From contig NZ_JAQGJT010000124.1 of the NCBI RefSeq assembly GCF_028290495.1, positions 30,887 through 94,886 of the forward strand: a stretch of DNA of 64,000 nt, read 5' to 3'. Shown here in pieces: positions 36,203 through 45,297 of the stretch. How positions within the stretch are numbered: the first letter of the stretch is position 1; every line of letters starts with the position of its first letter. The notes under the pieces were generated by a model. That model was not told where the DNA came from and did not search any database. It was given only the letters and a program-made list of their open reading frames with translations. Position numbers and translations under genes: made by a program. This DNA comes from Tardiphaga sp. Its GTDB lineage: Bacteria; Pseudomonadota; Alphaproteobacteria; Rhizobiales; Xanthobacteraceae.

Positions 36203-37585
36203 TCACGACGGCCGGACCACCAGCCGCAGGAAGCTCATCACGCAGCCGACGGCGGCAAATCCGGCGCCGAGCGCCAGCGCCCAGGTCGCGCCTTGGTGGC
36301 CGACCATGCCGAAGCAGAACGCCGCAAGGGCTGCGCCCGTGGTCTGGCCGGTCAGCCGCGCGGTGGCGACGATGCCGCTGGCGCTGCCGCTACGCCCGGC
36401 AGGTGCGCTCGACATCAGCGCCTTCATGTTCGGCGCCTGGAAGAAGCCGAAGCCGGCGCCGCAGATCACCATCCGCCAGACGATGTTGGTGATGCTGGGT
36501 TCCGGCGGCAGCATGGCAAGTAAGGCCATGCCGACGCCGAGCATCGCCAGTCCGATGCCGCCGAGAATGCCGGCGGGATAACGGTCCGACAGCCGGCCGG
36601 CAATCGGCGCCATGATGCCGACGACCAGCGGCCACGGCGTCAGGAAGAAACCGGTCTCGACCTGTGAGCGGTGCAGCACGTCTTCGAAGTAGAACGGCAG
36701 CGACACGAAGGCGAGGCCCTGTACCGAGAACGAGCAGATCGCGGTCGCCGCCGACAGCGCGAACACCGGCCGACGGAACAGGTCGACCGGCAGCATCGGC
36801 GCGGGATGGCCGGCCTGGCGGCGCAGCAGCAGCCAGCCGAACAGCAGTCCGAACGCCAGTTCGGCGATCACCACCGGCGCGGCCGTCTGATGCGCGGCGC
36901 TGCCAAGACCGAGGATCAGCAAACCGAGGCAGCCCGCTGCCAGCAGCGCGCCGGGAAAGTCGAAGGCGTGCGTCGCCCGTGACATCTTCGGCAGCGTCTT
37001 GAGTCCGATCGCGATCGCGATCAGGCCGAACGGCAGGTTGATGGCGAACAGCCACGGCCACGTCGCCACCGACAGGATCGAGGAGGCGATGGTCGGCCCG
37101 AGCGTGAAGGAGGTAGCCACCACCAGCGCGTTGTGGCCGAAACCGCGGCCAAGCATTCGCTTCGGATAGACGAAGCCGATCAGAGCGGTGTTGACGCTCA
37201 TGATGCCGGCCGCCCCCAATCCCTGCAATACGCGGGCGACGAGCAAGGTTTCCAGAGACCACGCCAGTGCGCAGGCGACCGACGCTGCGGTGAACAGCAC
37301 CAGCCCGCCGATATAGATGCGTTGATGGCCGACGATCTCGCCGAGTGCGCCGAGCGGCAGCAGGGTGGCGACCATCGCGATCTGATAGACATTGACGACC
37401 CAGATGACGTCGGCCGGGGTGGCGTGCAGGTCGGCGGCGATGGCGGGCAACGCGATATTGGCGATGGCCGTATCCAGCGAAGCCATGGCCAGCGCGGTGA
37501 AGATTGCCAGCGTTGCCCAGCGCCGCTGCTTGGTGGACAGGCCATCGGCCGGAGAAAGGTCGGGCGGCGCTAATCCATCAGCCAT
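36203..37585 (-). CDS. MFS drug-efflux transporter, DHA2 (EmrB/QacA-like) family
   Basis: The 460-residue transporter has about fourteen membrane segments. Motif LDTAIANIALPAIAADL near helix 1 is the DHA2 family marker, and motif C-like glycines occur in the fifth helix region (SFTLGPTIASS). A short cytoplasmic N-terminus precedes helix 1. Such proteins export hydrophobic compounds using proton motive force. It is followed on the same strand, further upstream, by a MATE transporter, but 128 bases separate them. Substrate unknown. Confidence 0.88.
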   Translation of the reverse strand: MADGLAPPDLSPADGLSTKQRRWATLAIFTALAMASLDTAIANIALPAIAADLHATPADVIWVVNVYQIAMVATLLPLGALGEIVGHQRIYIGGLVLFTAASVACALAWSLETLLVARVLQGLGAAGIMSVNTALIGFVYPKRMLGRGFGHNALVVATSFTLGPTIASSILSVATWPWLFAINLPFGLIAIAIGLKTLPKMSRATHAFDFPGALLAAGCLGLLILGLGSAAHQTAAPVVIAELAFGLLFGWLLLRRQAGHPAPMLPVDLFRRPVFALSAATAICSFSVQGLAFVSLPFYFEDVLHRSQVETGFFLTPWPLVVGIMAPIAGRLSDRYPAGILGGIGLAMLGVGMALLAMLPPEPSITNIVWRMVICGAGFGFFQAPNMKALMSSAPAGRSGSASGIVATARLTGQTTGAALAAFCFGMVGHQGATWALALGAGFAAVGCVMSFLRLVVRPS

Positions 37586-37713
37586 CGCAAAGAGTCCTCG
37601 GCCGGCGCAGAAAAGGGCGGCCGGGGAACGCTATGTAGGATGGATGGACAAACGTCTACAGCCACCGTTCTGCATGAGGCATATGCGCCACCTCCGGTGC
37701 GCCCAGCGACGTG

Positions 37714-39123
37714 CTAGCCGGCCTTGCCGCGCGCCGGCTTGAACCAGACGCCGGAGGCCACCGCGCCTGCGATCAGGCTGCCATAGATGACCAGCGCGAT
37801 GGTGAGCGCAACGAACAGCCAGGTCAGCGATCCCGTCAGTCGGAGCGCCAGCCAGCCGCCGCCGACCGAGATCGTCAGCCGCAGGATGCCAGCGGCCAGC
37901 GGCCAGATCATCCGGCCCGCGCCTTGCGAGGCAAAATACAGCGACAGGCCGAGGCCGAAGAAGCCGTAGGCCGGGCCGACGATGCGGAGATAGGCGCTGC
38001 CGGTCTCGATCATCTGCGGGTCGTTGCCGAACAGGCCGAGCCAGGCCGCAGGCCAGATCGCGGCGGCAAGACCCACGGTTTCGGTCAGCGCGAACACCAT
38101 CGCGCCGCCGATCAGCGCCACGCGTAACGCGCGCGCCTCCTGTCCCGCACCGATATTGGTGCCGACCAGCGCCACCAGCGGTCCGCCGAAGCCGAATGCC
38201 AGCGGCACCATCAGATATTCCAGCCGCACCCCGGTGCCAAAACCCGCCACCGCCTCGCCGCCGGCCGTGGCGCCGACCAGCGCGGTGGTCAGCAGCACGG
38301 TGAGGCTGGTCTGCAACGACACCACGGCGGCGATGGCGCCGACCCGGAGGATGTCGGCGGAGAGGTCCCAGCGCAGCCGTGCCCATTTGAAGCGCACGAT
38401 ACAGCGGCCGGACAGGATGTAGCCGGCCAGCACGGCGGCGACGATCGCCGTGGTCAGCACCACGGCCCAGCCGCCGCCGGCGATGCCCAGCGCCGGGATC
38501 GGTCCCCAGCCGAAGATCAACAGCGGTGACAGCGGGATCAGCAGCACGACGCCGATGCAGATCGAGAGCGAGGGCACCAGCATGTTGCCGGTGCCGCGGA
38601 TGATACTGGCCAGGGCGTTCATCAGCCAGACCAGTACGCAGCCGCCGAACACCACGTTGGAGTATTGCATCGCCGCCTCGAGTGCGCCGCCTTGGACGCC
38701 CATCGCCTGGTACAGCGGCCGGCCCCAGATCAGGAACAGCGCCGAGCCGAACAGGCCGAGCGCGACGTTGAGCGCGGCGGCGTGCATCACCAGCGCCTCG
38801 GCATCCTGATGGCGGCGTGCGCCGAGCGCGCGTGCTATCGCCGAGGAAATGCCGCCGCCCATCGCGCCGGCCGACAGCATCTGCATCATCATGAAGCCGG
38901 GGAACACCACGGCCATCCCGGTCAGCGCGTCGGTGCCGAGATGCGACACCCACCAGGTCTCGATCAGCCCGGTGGAGGCCTGCGCCAGCATCACCAGCAG
39001 GTTGGGCCATGCCATCTTCAGCAGCGTGGAGACGATCGGCGCCTGCAGCAGTATCCGCGTTCGCGGGTTCATCTCAGGCGCGGCGGTCGCGGCGATGATC
39101 GCCTGCGGGGGATCGAGCTTCAT
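37714..39123 (-). CDS. MATE-family efflux transporter
   Basis: The 469-residue protein has twelve hydrophobic segments arranged as two repeats. It contains the MATE features MAWPNLLVMLAQASTGLIETWWVSHLG in helix 1-2 and the related second-half segment VGAIAAVVSLQTSLTVLLTT. Its ATG overlaps the stop of the HxlR regulator gene by four bases, so regulator and pump are co-transcribed. It probably exports a cationic or aromatic toxic compound under HxlR control. Confidence 0.88.
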   Translation of the reverse strand: MKLDPPQAIIAATAAPEMNPRTRILLQAPIVSTLLKMAWPNLLVMLAQASTGLIETWWVSHLGTDALTGMAVVFPGFMMMQMLSAGAMGGGISSAIARALGARRHQDAEALVMHAAALNVALGLFGSALFLIWGRPLYQAMGVQGGALEAAMQYSNVVFGGCVLVWLMNALASIIRGTGNMLVPSLSICIGVVLLIPLSPLLIFGWGPIPALGIAGGGWAVVLTTAIVAAVLAGYILSGRCIVRFKWARLRWDLSADILRVGAIAAVVSLQTSLTVLLTTALVGATAGGEAVAGFGTGVRLEYLMVPLAFGFGGPLVALVGTNIGAGQEARALRVALIGGAMVFALTETVGLAAAIWPAAWLGLFGNDPQMIETGSAYLRIVGPAYGFFGLGLSLYFASQGAGRMIWPLAAGILRLTISVGGGWLALRLTGSLTWLFVALTIALVIYGSLIAGAVASGVWFKPARGKAG

Positions 39124-39635
39124 GGCGTGCCGTCCTGTGAGATCGCGGGGGTCTTGCGTGGCTTGCCCAGCCGCCGCTGCACGCCCGGACCCGCAGCAGG
39201 GCCGGCGGCATTGGCGTGGGTGGCGTCGGTGATCGGCTTGCCGGTGACGCGGTCGACCAGGATCGGATCGGCAGGCAGACCGGTGCTCAGGTCAATCAGC
39301 ATCACGCTCGCGCCTTCAGGCGCGAAGTGTTTGTTGCCCCATGCCTGGAGCGACAGCAGGATCGGCCGGAAATCCCGTCCGCGGGGGGTGATGATGTATT
39401 CGTAGCGGGGCGGCTTCTCGCAATATAGCCGCCGCTCCAGCAGCCCCGCCTCGACCAGCGCGGTCAGGCGCCGGGTCAGGATGTTCGGGGCGATCTGCAG
39501 GTTTTTCTGAAACTCGTCGAACCGCGTCATGCCGCGGATGGCGTCGCGCAGGATCAGGATGCTCCACCACTCGCCGACGCGCTCAAGGCTGCGGGCGATC
39601 GGGCACTGCATTTTTTCAAAGCTTTTGCGCTGCAT
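39120..39635 (-). CDS. HxlR-family transcriptional regulator with C-terminal extension
   Basis: This is a 171-residue protein. The winged-helix domain spans about residues 10-110: CPIARSLERVGEWWSILILRD, then FDEFQKNLQIAPNILTRRLTALV and RYEYIITPRGRDF, all typical HxlR. About 55 further residues form a Pro/Gly-rich tail that is longer than in most members. The start may be the ATG for M1 or M9. It overlaps and probably controls the MATE transporter. Effector unknown. Confidence 0.88.
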   Translation of the reverse strand: MQRKSFEKMQCPIARSLERVGEWWSILILRDAIRGMTRFDEFQKNLQIAPNILTRRLTALVEAGLLERRLYCEKPPRYEYIITPRGRDFRPILLSLQAWGNKHFAPEGASVMLIDLSTGLPADPILVDRVTGKPITDATHANAAGPAAGPGVQRRLGKPRKTPAISQDGTP

Positions 39636-39752
39636 CGCGGCAGGATAGCCTAGTGACTATTGTCATGCAAGTCACTAGGCGGTCTGTAATCTGGATAGCG
39701 CCCACGGTCGACGCTGGCGCGCGGACCATCGACCTATCAGGGCTATGAAGAG

Positions 39753-41314
39753 CTATCCGACCATCCGCTCGCGGCCGACCCAGAAGCTCGCGCGCAGCGC
39801 CTTCTTGTCGATCTTGCCGACGCCGGTCATTGGCAACTCGCTGACGAACTGGATGTGCTTGGGCGCATGCGCCGAGCCCTTGCGCGCCTTGACCAGGTCG
39901 ATCAGTTCCTCCGCGCTCGGACTTGTACCGGCGCGGGCGACGATGATCGCGGTGACGGCCTCGCCCCATTTGTCGTCGGGCACGCCGACCACCGCGCACA
40001 TCGCCACGTCGGCATGGCTGGTGAGGACATCCTCGACCTCCCGCGGGAAGATGTTGAAGCCGCCGGAGACGATCATGTCCTTCTTGCGGTCGAGGATGAA
40101 CAGGTAGCCGCGCTCGTCGGCTCGCGCGATGTCGCCGGTGTGCAGCCAGCCATTCTTCAGAGTCTCCGCGGTCTGCGCCGGCCGCTTCCAGTACTCCGCC
40201 ATCACGTGTGGCGCCCGCACGCAGATTTCGCCGGAATCGCCGGTGGCGACCTCGTTGTCGTCATCGTCGAGAATCCTGACGTCGCAGGCGGCGATCGGAA
40301 AACCGCACGACAGGAACAGCTCCGGCTGTTTTGGATCGTGATCGGCCTTGCGTAGCACCGAGACCGGGTAGCATTCGGTCTGGCCATAGAGCTGCGAGAA
40401 CACCGGGCCGATCCGTTCGATGCCTTCAACCAGCCGGCTCGGTGACATCGGCGACGCGCCGTACAATACCAGATTAGCGACGAAAGGTCGGTGCGCGCCA
40501 TCGCCGGATGATCGAGCAGCACGTAGACCATGGTCGGCACGAACAGCGTGAAATTGATCTTCTCGCGCTCGATGGTGTGCAGCACGGCTTCGGGGTCGAA
40601 GCCTTTCAGCATATGCACGGTGCCGCCGCGGATCAGCGCCGGGAGTACCTTGGTGCCGGCGACATGGCTGATCGGCGCGACGGTGAGATAGCGTGGTGTA
40701 TCTGGGATCTCGAAATCGGCGAGGATCGCGTTCGCGAAGCCGGCGACCTCGCGGTGGTAACGCAGCGCGCCTTTGGATTTTCCGGTCGTGCCGCCGGTGT
40801 AGTTCAGCACCGCGATGTCGTCGGCATTGGCAAAGTCCCGCGCGGTAGCGGTGCCGCCGGATTCGGCGGCGGTGAGCAGGTCGATGCCGTAACCGGCGCG
40901 GCCGAGCGTGAAGACATGGCGCAGGCCCTGCGCGCGCGTGGCCAGTTCGCCGCCGCGCTGCAGGAAATTGTTCGCGTCGATCACCAGAATTTCCGCGCCG
41001 CAATCCTCGATCTGGTCGATCTGGTCATCCAGTGAACCCAGCGGATGCAGCCACGAAATGCCGAAGCGCGAGAGTTGCGCGGCGACGCCGACGCACCAGG
41101 TCTCAGCGCGGTTGGCGGTTAGAAGCGCCACGCGGGTGCCAGGCTGGGCGCCGAGGTTCATCAAGATGTTCTGGAAGCGCCCGATCATGTCGGTGGCGCC
41201 GCTGTAGCTCAGTGAGCCGCCGGGCCAGCTGAAGGCGATGCGGTCGGGATAGCGCGCCAGCGCCCGCAACGTCTGTGCGCCGACCGTTGGAAACGTATTG
41301 AGCAGGCCGCCCAT
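39753..41314 (-). pseudogene. AMP-dependent acyl-CoA ligase split by a one-base frameshift
   Basis: Two overlapping frames together encode a complete acyl-CoA synthetase of roughly 520 residues. The first half, from ATG 41314 with AGGGAGAG upstream, contains the AMP-binding motif YTGGTTGKSKGALR. The second half holds YGQTECYPVS, GWLHTGDIARAD, DRKKDMIVSGGFNIFPREVE and GKIDKKAL, all conserved. The first frame loses homology after ARTDLSSL and the second resumes at LVLYGASP; the junction is at 40473-40476, where one base appears missing. Restoring it would rejoin the protein. It is divergent from the nitronate-monooxygenase-like gene. Substrate class probably fatty or aromatic acid. Confidence 0.8.
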
Positions 41315-41426
41315 CGTTCTCTCCCTGTATTTTGTGATTGGCCTTTGATCGTGCCAATCTTGCATTCAGGCTAACGACGAAATCGATGCGGGGAAACACA
41401 AACCCGCACAGACCGGGGGGCCATCC

Positions 41427-42386
41427 TTGAAAACCTTCGATCCACTGCTGCGGCTGCGCAGTCGCCTGCAATTGCCGTTGATCGCAGCACCGATGTTTCT
41501 GGTCTCCGGCGTCGAACTCGTCGTCGCCGCCTGCAGCCACGGCGTGATCGGTTCGTTTCCGACCGCGAATTGCCGCAGCGCAGAGCAACTCGATCAATGG
41601 CTGACCGAAATGGCTACGCGGCTGCAGCAACATGCCGATGCCAGCGGCCGGGCGACCGCGCCGGTCTGCGCCAACCTGATCGTGCATCGCTCCAACAGGA
41701 GGCTCGCCGACGACCTCGCGGTGTTGCTGCGCCATGCCCCCGAACTGGTGATCACCTCGGTGGGATCGCCAGCGCCGGTGCTGGCGCAATTGCATGACGT
41801 CGGGGCCCTGGTATTCGCTGACGTTGCCAGCCTTCGTCACGCCGAGCGCGCGATCGAGGCGGGCGCCGACGGGCTGGTGCTGCTGACGGCCGGCGCGGGC
41901 GGCCAAACCGGATGGCTCAATCCCTTCGCATTCGTTCGCGCGGTACGGCAGTTCTTCGAAGGTCCGATCGTGCTGGCCGGTGGCATCGGGGATGGCCACG
42001 CGCTGCGTGCCGCGCAGGTGCTGGGTTGCGACCTCGCTTACATGGGCACCAAGTTCATTGCGACCCAGGAGAGCATGGCCGATCTACGTTACAAGGAGAT
42101 GCTAGTGGCCAGCAGCGCCGACGATATCCTGCTGACGCGGGCCTTCACCGGCCTGCAGACCAACATGCTGCGGCCCTCGCTGGTCGCGGCCGGTCTTGAC
42201 CCCGATACGTTGCCGGAGCGTGGCACTATCGACGTAGCCAAGGATATCGACGTCGGCGCTCGGGAGAACCGCCCGGTTCGGTGGCGCGACATATGGAGCG
42301 CCGGGCACGCGACCTCCGGCGTCAACGCGGTGCTGTCGGTCGCGGAACTGGTAGGCCAGACAGCCATTGAGTACCGGGCCGGCTGA
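41427..42386 (+). CDS. Nitronate monooxygenase/2-nitropropane dioxygenase-like flavoprotein
   Basis: The 319-residue FMN-dependent TIM-barrel enzyme opens with LPLIAAPMFLVSG, has AGADGLVLLTAGAGGQTG in the middle, and the phosphate-binding segment VLAGGIGDGHALRAAQVLG followed by YMGTKFIATQES. All fit the nitronate monooxygenase family, which oxidises alkyl nitronates or acts as an NADH:quinone reductase. The start is TTG 41427 with a G-run seven bases upstream. It is divergent from the broken acyl-CoA ligase. The true substrate may differ from nitronate. Confidence 0.88.
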   Translation: MKTFDPLLRLRSRLQLPLIAAPMFLVSGVELVVAACSHGVIGSFPTANCRSAEQLDQWLTEMATRLQQHADASGRATAPVCANLIVHRSNRRLADDLAVLLRHAPELVITSVGSPAPVLAQLHDVGALVFADVASLRHAERAIEAGADGLVLLTAGAGGQTGWLNPFAFVRAVRQFFEGPIVLAGGIGDGHALRAAQVLGCDLAYMGTKFIATQESMADLRYKEMLVASSADDILLTRAFTGLQTNMLRPSLVAAGLDPDTLPERGTIDVAKDIDVGARENRPVRWRDIWSAGHATSGVNAVLSVAELVGQTAIEYRAG

Positions 42387-42463
42387 TTGTTCCGCGCCCT
42401 TCATCTCTGCTAGGGTCGTCCCGTGCCGCGGGTGGCGCCATTTCGGTTTTTCAGGAGAATTTG

Positions 42464-43096
42464 ATGCGCAAGTTTTTGACGGTGCTGGCCGCGTTGGCGA
42501 CCCTCAGCCTGACCAATTGCGGCTACAACGCCATCCAGAGCACCGACGAGCAGGTCAAGTCGTCGTGGTCGGAAGTGGTCAACCAGTATCAGCGCCGCGC
42601 CGATCTGGTGCCCAATCTGGTCAATTCGGTGAAGGGCTTCGCGCAGCAGGAAAAGGATGTGCTGCTCGGCGTCACCAATGCCCGCGCCAAGGTCGGCAGC
42701 GTCCAGGCGACGCCGGAAGTGCTGAACGATCCCGCCGCCTTCCAGAAATTCCAGGCGGCGCAGGGCGAATTATCCAGCGCGCTGTCGCGGCTGCTGGTGG
42801 TCACCGAGAACTATCCGCAGCTCAAGTCGGACGCGCTGTTCACCAACCTGATGGCGCAGCTCGAAGGCACCGAGAACCGTATCACCGTGGCGCGCAACCG
42901 CTACATCAAGACGGTGCAGGAGTATAACGTCGGCGTGCGCACCTTCCCGAACAACATCACGGCGATGCTCTTCGGCTACAAGGAGAAGCCGAACTTCTCC
43001 GTCGCCAATGAGAGCGAGATCTCGACCGCGCCGAAGGTCGATTTCAATGCCCCGGCGCCAGCCTCGACTCCCGCGCCTGCGGCTCCCGCCAAGTAG
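42464..43096 (+). CDS. lemA: LemA family protein
   Basis: The 210-residue protein has an N-terminal hydrophobic segment ending LSLTNC, a lipobox-like sequence that suggests a lipoprotein, followed by the all-helical LemA domain with VKSSWSEVVNQYQRRADLVPNL and ENRITVARNRYIKTVQEYN. An Ala/Pro-rich tail closes it. AGGAGAA upstream of ATG 42464 fixes the start. It is followed after 14 bases by two TPM-domain genes, a common LemA neighbourhood linked to membrane or envelope quality control. The molecular activity of LemA is unknown. Confidence 0.92.
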   Translation: MRKFLTVLAALATLSLTNCGYNAIQSTDEQVKSSWSEVVNQYQRRADLVPNLVNSVKGFAQQEKDVLLGVTNARAKVGSVQATPEVLNDPAAFQKFQAAQGELSSALSRLLVVTENYPQLKSDALFTNLMAQLEGTENRITVARNRYIKTVQEYNVGVRTFPNNITAMLFGYKEKPNFSVANESEISTAPKVDFNAPAPASTPAPAAPAK

Positions 43097-43110
43097 GCGG
43101 GTAACCGCGG

Positions 43111-44007
43111 ATGACCGCGATCAAGGCGCTCAGGGCAGGCCTGCTGGCGTTGCTGCTATGCTGGAGCGTCGCCGCTCTGGCGGACGTCGCGGTGCCCGCG
43201 CTCAGCGGACGCGTGGTCGATCGCACCATGACGCTAAGCCAGACCGAGCAGGCGGCACTCGACAGCACGCTTAAGGACTTCGAAGCCCGCAAGGGCAGTC
43301 AGGTCGCGGTGCTGATCGTGCCAACCACCGCGCCGGAATCTATCGAGCAGTTCTCGATCCGCGTCGCCGAGGCCTGGAAGATCGGCCGTCGCAAGGTCGA
43401 TGACGGCGCGATCCTGGTGGTCGCCAAGGACGACCGCAAACTGCGCATCGAGGTCGGCTACGGCCTCGAAGGCGCGCTGACTGACGTTACGTCCAAACGC
43501 ATCATCGACCAGATCATCACGCCAAAATTCAGGACCGGCGATTTCGCCGGCGGCATCACCGCGGGCGCCGACGCGATCCTGAAAGTGATCGATGGCGAAC
43601 CGTTGCCGGCGCGAGAGGTAAGCCAACCGCAGACCAACTGGAAAGGCATTGATGCGATCGAACAGTTCGCGCCGTTCCTACTGTTCGGCGTCCTGATCTT
43701 CGGCCGCGTTCTGCGCCAGATCTTCGGGCGCCTGTTCGGCTCGCTGGCGACCGGCGGAGTGGTAGCGGTAGCGGTCTGGTTTATCGCCGGCACCTTACTT
43801 CTTGGCGGCGTGCTCGGCGTGGTCGCCTTCGTGTTCACGCTGGTCAGCGATGCCTTGCTGGCAAACGGCGGAGGCGGCGGTCGCCGCGGCGGCGGATATA
43901 TTGGCGGCGGTGGCGGATCGTGGTCGTCGGGTTCCTCGAGCAGTGGCGGCGGGTTCAGCGGCGGCGGTGGTAGTTTCGGTGGCGGCGGCGCGTCGGGGAG
44001 TTGGTGA
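43111..44007 (+). CDS. TPM-domain membrane protein (YgcG-like) with Gly/Ser-rich tail
   Basis: The 298-residue protein has a signal peptide (ending ALA before DVAVP), then the TPM/repair domain with GSQVAVLIVPTTAPESIEQFS and EVGYGLEGALTD, a membrane hairpin around residues 190-250, and a low-complexity Gly/Ser tail of about 45 residues. This is the usual build of YgcG/TPM proteins encoded beside LemA. Its stop overlaps the next TPM gene's ATG by one base. It probably sits in the envelope with the TPM domain in the periplasm. Confidence 0.9.
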   Translation: MTAIKALRAGLLALLLCWSVAALADVAVPALSGRVVDRTMTLSQTEQAALDSTLKDFEARKGSQVAVLIVPTTAPESIEQFSIRVAEAWKIGRRKVDDGAILVVAKDDRKLRIEVGYGLEGALTDVTSKRIIDQIITPKFRTGDFAGGITAGADAILKVIDGEPLPAREVSQPQTNWKGIDAIEQFAPFLLFGVLIFGRVLRQIFGRLFGSLATGGVVAVAVWFIAGTLLLGGVLGVVAFVFTLVSDALLANGGGGGRRGGGYIGGGGGSWSSGSSSSGGGFSGGGGSFGGGGASGSW

Positions 44008-44504
44008 TGGGCATCACACGCATCGGCAAACATCTGCTCGGCAACCGCTCGCGGGTCCGCAAGGCGTTCCCCCCGAAGGCGCTGGCGGCGATCGAGCAGG
44101 CGATTAAGGCCTCGGAGGCTGGTCACGCCGGCCAGATCCGTTTTGTGGTCGAAGGCGCACTCGACGGCGCGCCACTGTTTCGCGACCAGACCGCGCGGGA
44201 GCGGGCGATCGACGTGTTCTCGCAATTGCGGATCTGGGATACCGAGCACAATAACGGCGTGCTGATCTATCTGCTGCTCGCGGACCGCGACGTCGAGATC
44301 GTCGTCGACCGCGGCATCGACGCGCGTGTCGGCGAGGCCGGCTGGGAAGCGATCTGCCAGGCGATGGAAGCCGAGTTCCGCACCGGCCATTTCGAGCGCG
44401 GCGTGATCAACGGCATCCACGCCGTGACGCAGCATCTGGCACGGCATTTTCCGCGCGACGGCGTGGTGATCAACGAACTGCCGGACGCGCCCGTGGTGAT
44501 GTAG
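44007..44504 (+). CDS. Second TPM-domain protein
   Basis: The 165-residue soluble TPM-domain protein without signal peptide has GHAGQIRFVVEGALD, a central LRIWDTEHNNGVLIYLLLADRDVEIVVDRGI and ERGVINGIHAVTQHLARHFP. It resembles the domain of the preceding gene but lacks its membrane anchor and Gly/Ser tail. ATG 44007 overlaps the previous stop, so the genes are translationally coupled. A cytoplasmic or peripheral partner of the LemA/TPM unit is likely. Confidence 0.88.
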   Translation: MGITRIGKHLLGNRSRVRKAFPPKALAAIEQAIKASEAGHAGQIRFVVEGALDGAPLFRDQTARERAIDVFSQLRIWDTEHNNGVLIYLLLADRDVEIVVDRGIDARVGEAGWEAICQAMEAEFRTGHFERGVINGIHAVTQHLARHFPRDGVVINELPDAPVVM

Positions 44505-44516
44505 AGCGAGGCATTT

Positions 44517-45128
44517 CTACGCTGCCACCGAGTCCCTTGTCGCAACCCGCGCGAACCATGCCGCGATATGGCTGTTCGCTTCGTCGAGCGGCTGGCCGAC
44601 CTGGCCGGCGAAATCCACCCAGCAGTACAAAACGATATCCGCCACCGTGAAGCGCTCGCCGCAGAGGAACTTCTTGCCGGCGATCTGGCCGTCGAGCCAG
44701 CGGAGCCGGTCGGCGGCGATCTTCTTGATGCCTTCCGCGCCTTCCGGCACGCAGACGATGCGGCTCTCGAAGCGCTTCAGACCATTGCTGAAGCGATAGC
44801 CGTTGGCGATGTGCTGGCAGATATTGAGATCGATGCGCTGTCGCCACATCCGCGTCTCGGCGCGCTGCTGCGTCGTGCTGCCGATCAGAGCCGGCGCCGG
44901 CTGGACCTCCTCAAGATATTCGCAGATCGCCACCGTCTCGGAGACAAACGATCCGTCGTCCAGTTCGAGTGTCGGCATCTGGCCGTACGGATTGCGCACC
45001 AGATGCGCCGCCTCGCGGTTCTCGCCGGCGGCGAGATCGACACGCTGTACCGGCAGGCGGAGGCCCTTCTCGGCCAGAAACATCCTGACCACGCGCGGGT
45101 TCGGTCCGATCGAATCGTACAGTCTCAT
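44517..45128 (-). CDS. Glutathione S-transferase
   Basis: The 203-residue protein has a thioredoxin-fold N-terminus (MRLYDSIGPNPRVVRMFLAEKG). The glutathione-binding segment GQMPTLELDDGSFVSETVAICEYL includes the cis-Pro and Glu-Thr pair, and a helical C-terminal domain ends near GERFTVADIVLYCWVDFAG. The catalytic Ser/Cys expected near SIGPNP would be Ser7 region. ATG 45128 is chosen although the frame is open 63 codons upstream, because that part is not conserved in type. It converges with the TPM operon. The conjugated substrate is unknown. Confidence 0.9.
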   Translation of the reverse strand: MRLYDSIGPNPRVVRMFLAEKGLRLPVQRVDLAAGENREAAHLVRNPYGQMPTLELDDGSFVSETVAICEYLEEVQPAPALIGSTTQQRAETRMWRQRIDLNICQHIANGYRFSNGLKRFESRIVCVPEGAEGIKKIAADRLRWLDGQIAGKKFLCGERFTVADIVLYCWVDFAGQVGQPLDEANSHIAAWFARVATRDSVAA

Positions 45129-45297
45129 GCGTTTCCCCTGAACTTTATTGGCTTCCTTTTGACGAAATGGCGGGGGAAGCGTCAAGCCGGTTCCCGGCCC
45201 GCGACGATCGGTGAAATTTCCGTAACCAGGGCTGCCGGTAAGGATTTGGCAAGCAATGAAAGTTACCAAATGGTTCATCCTTTCCGGAGCATTTGCC

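Noticed and set aside
43864..44000. Repeated GGC-rich codons as a possible tandem repeat or CRISPR-like array
   Set aside because: It is the in-frame Gly/Ser tail of a TPM protein, with irregular units and no spacers.
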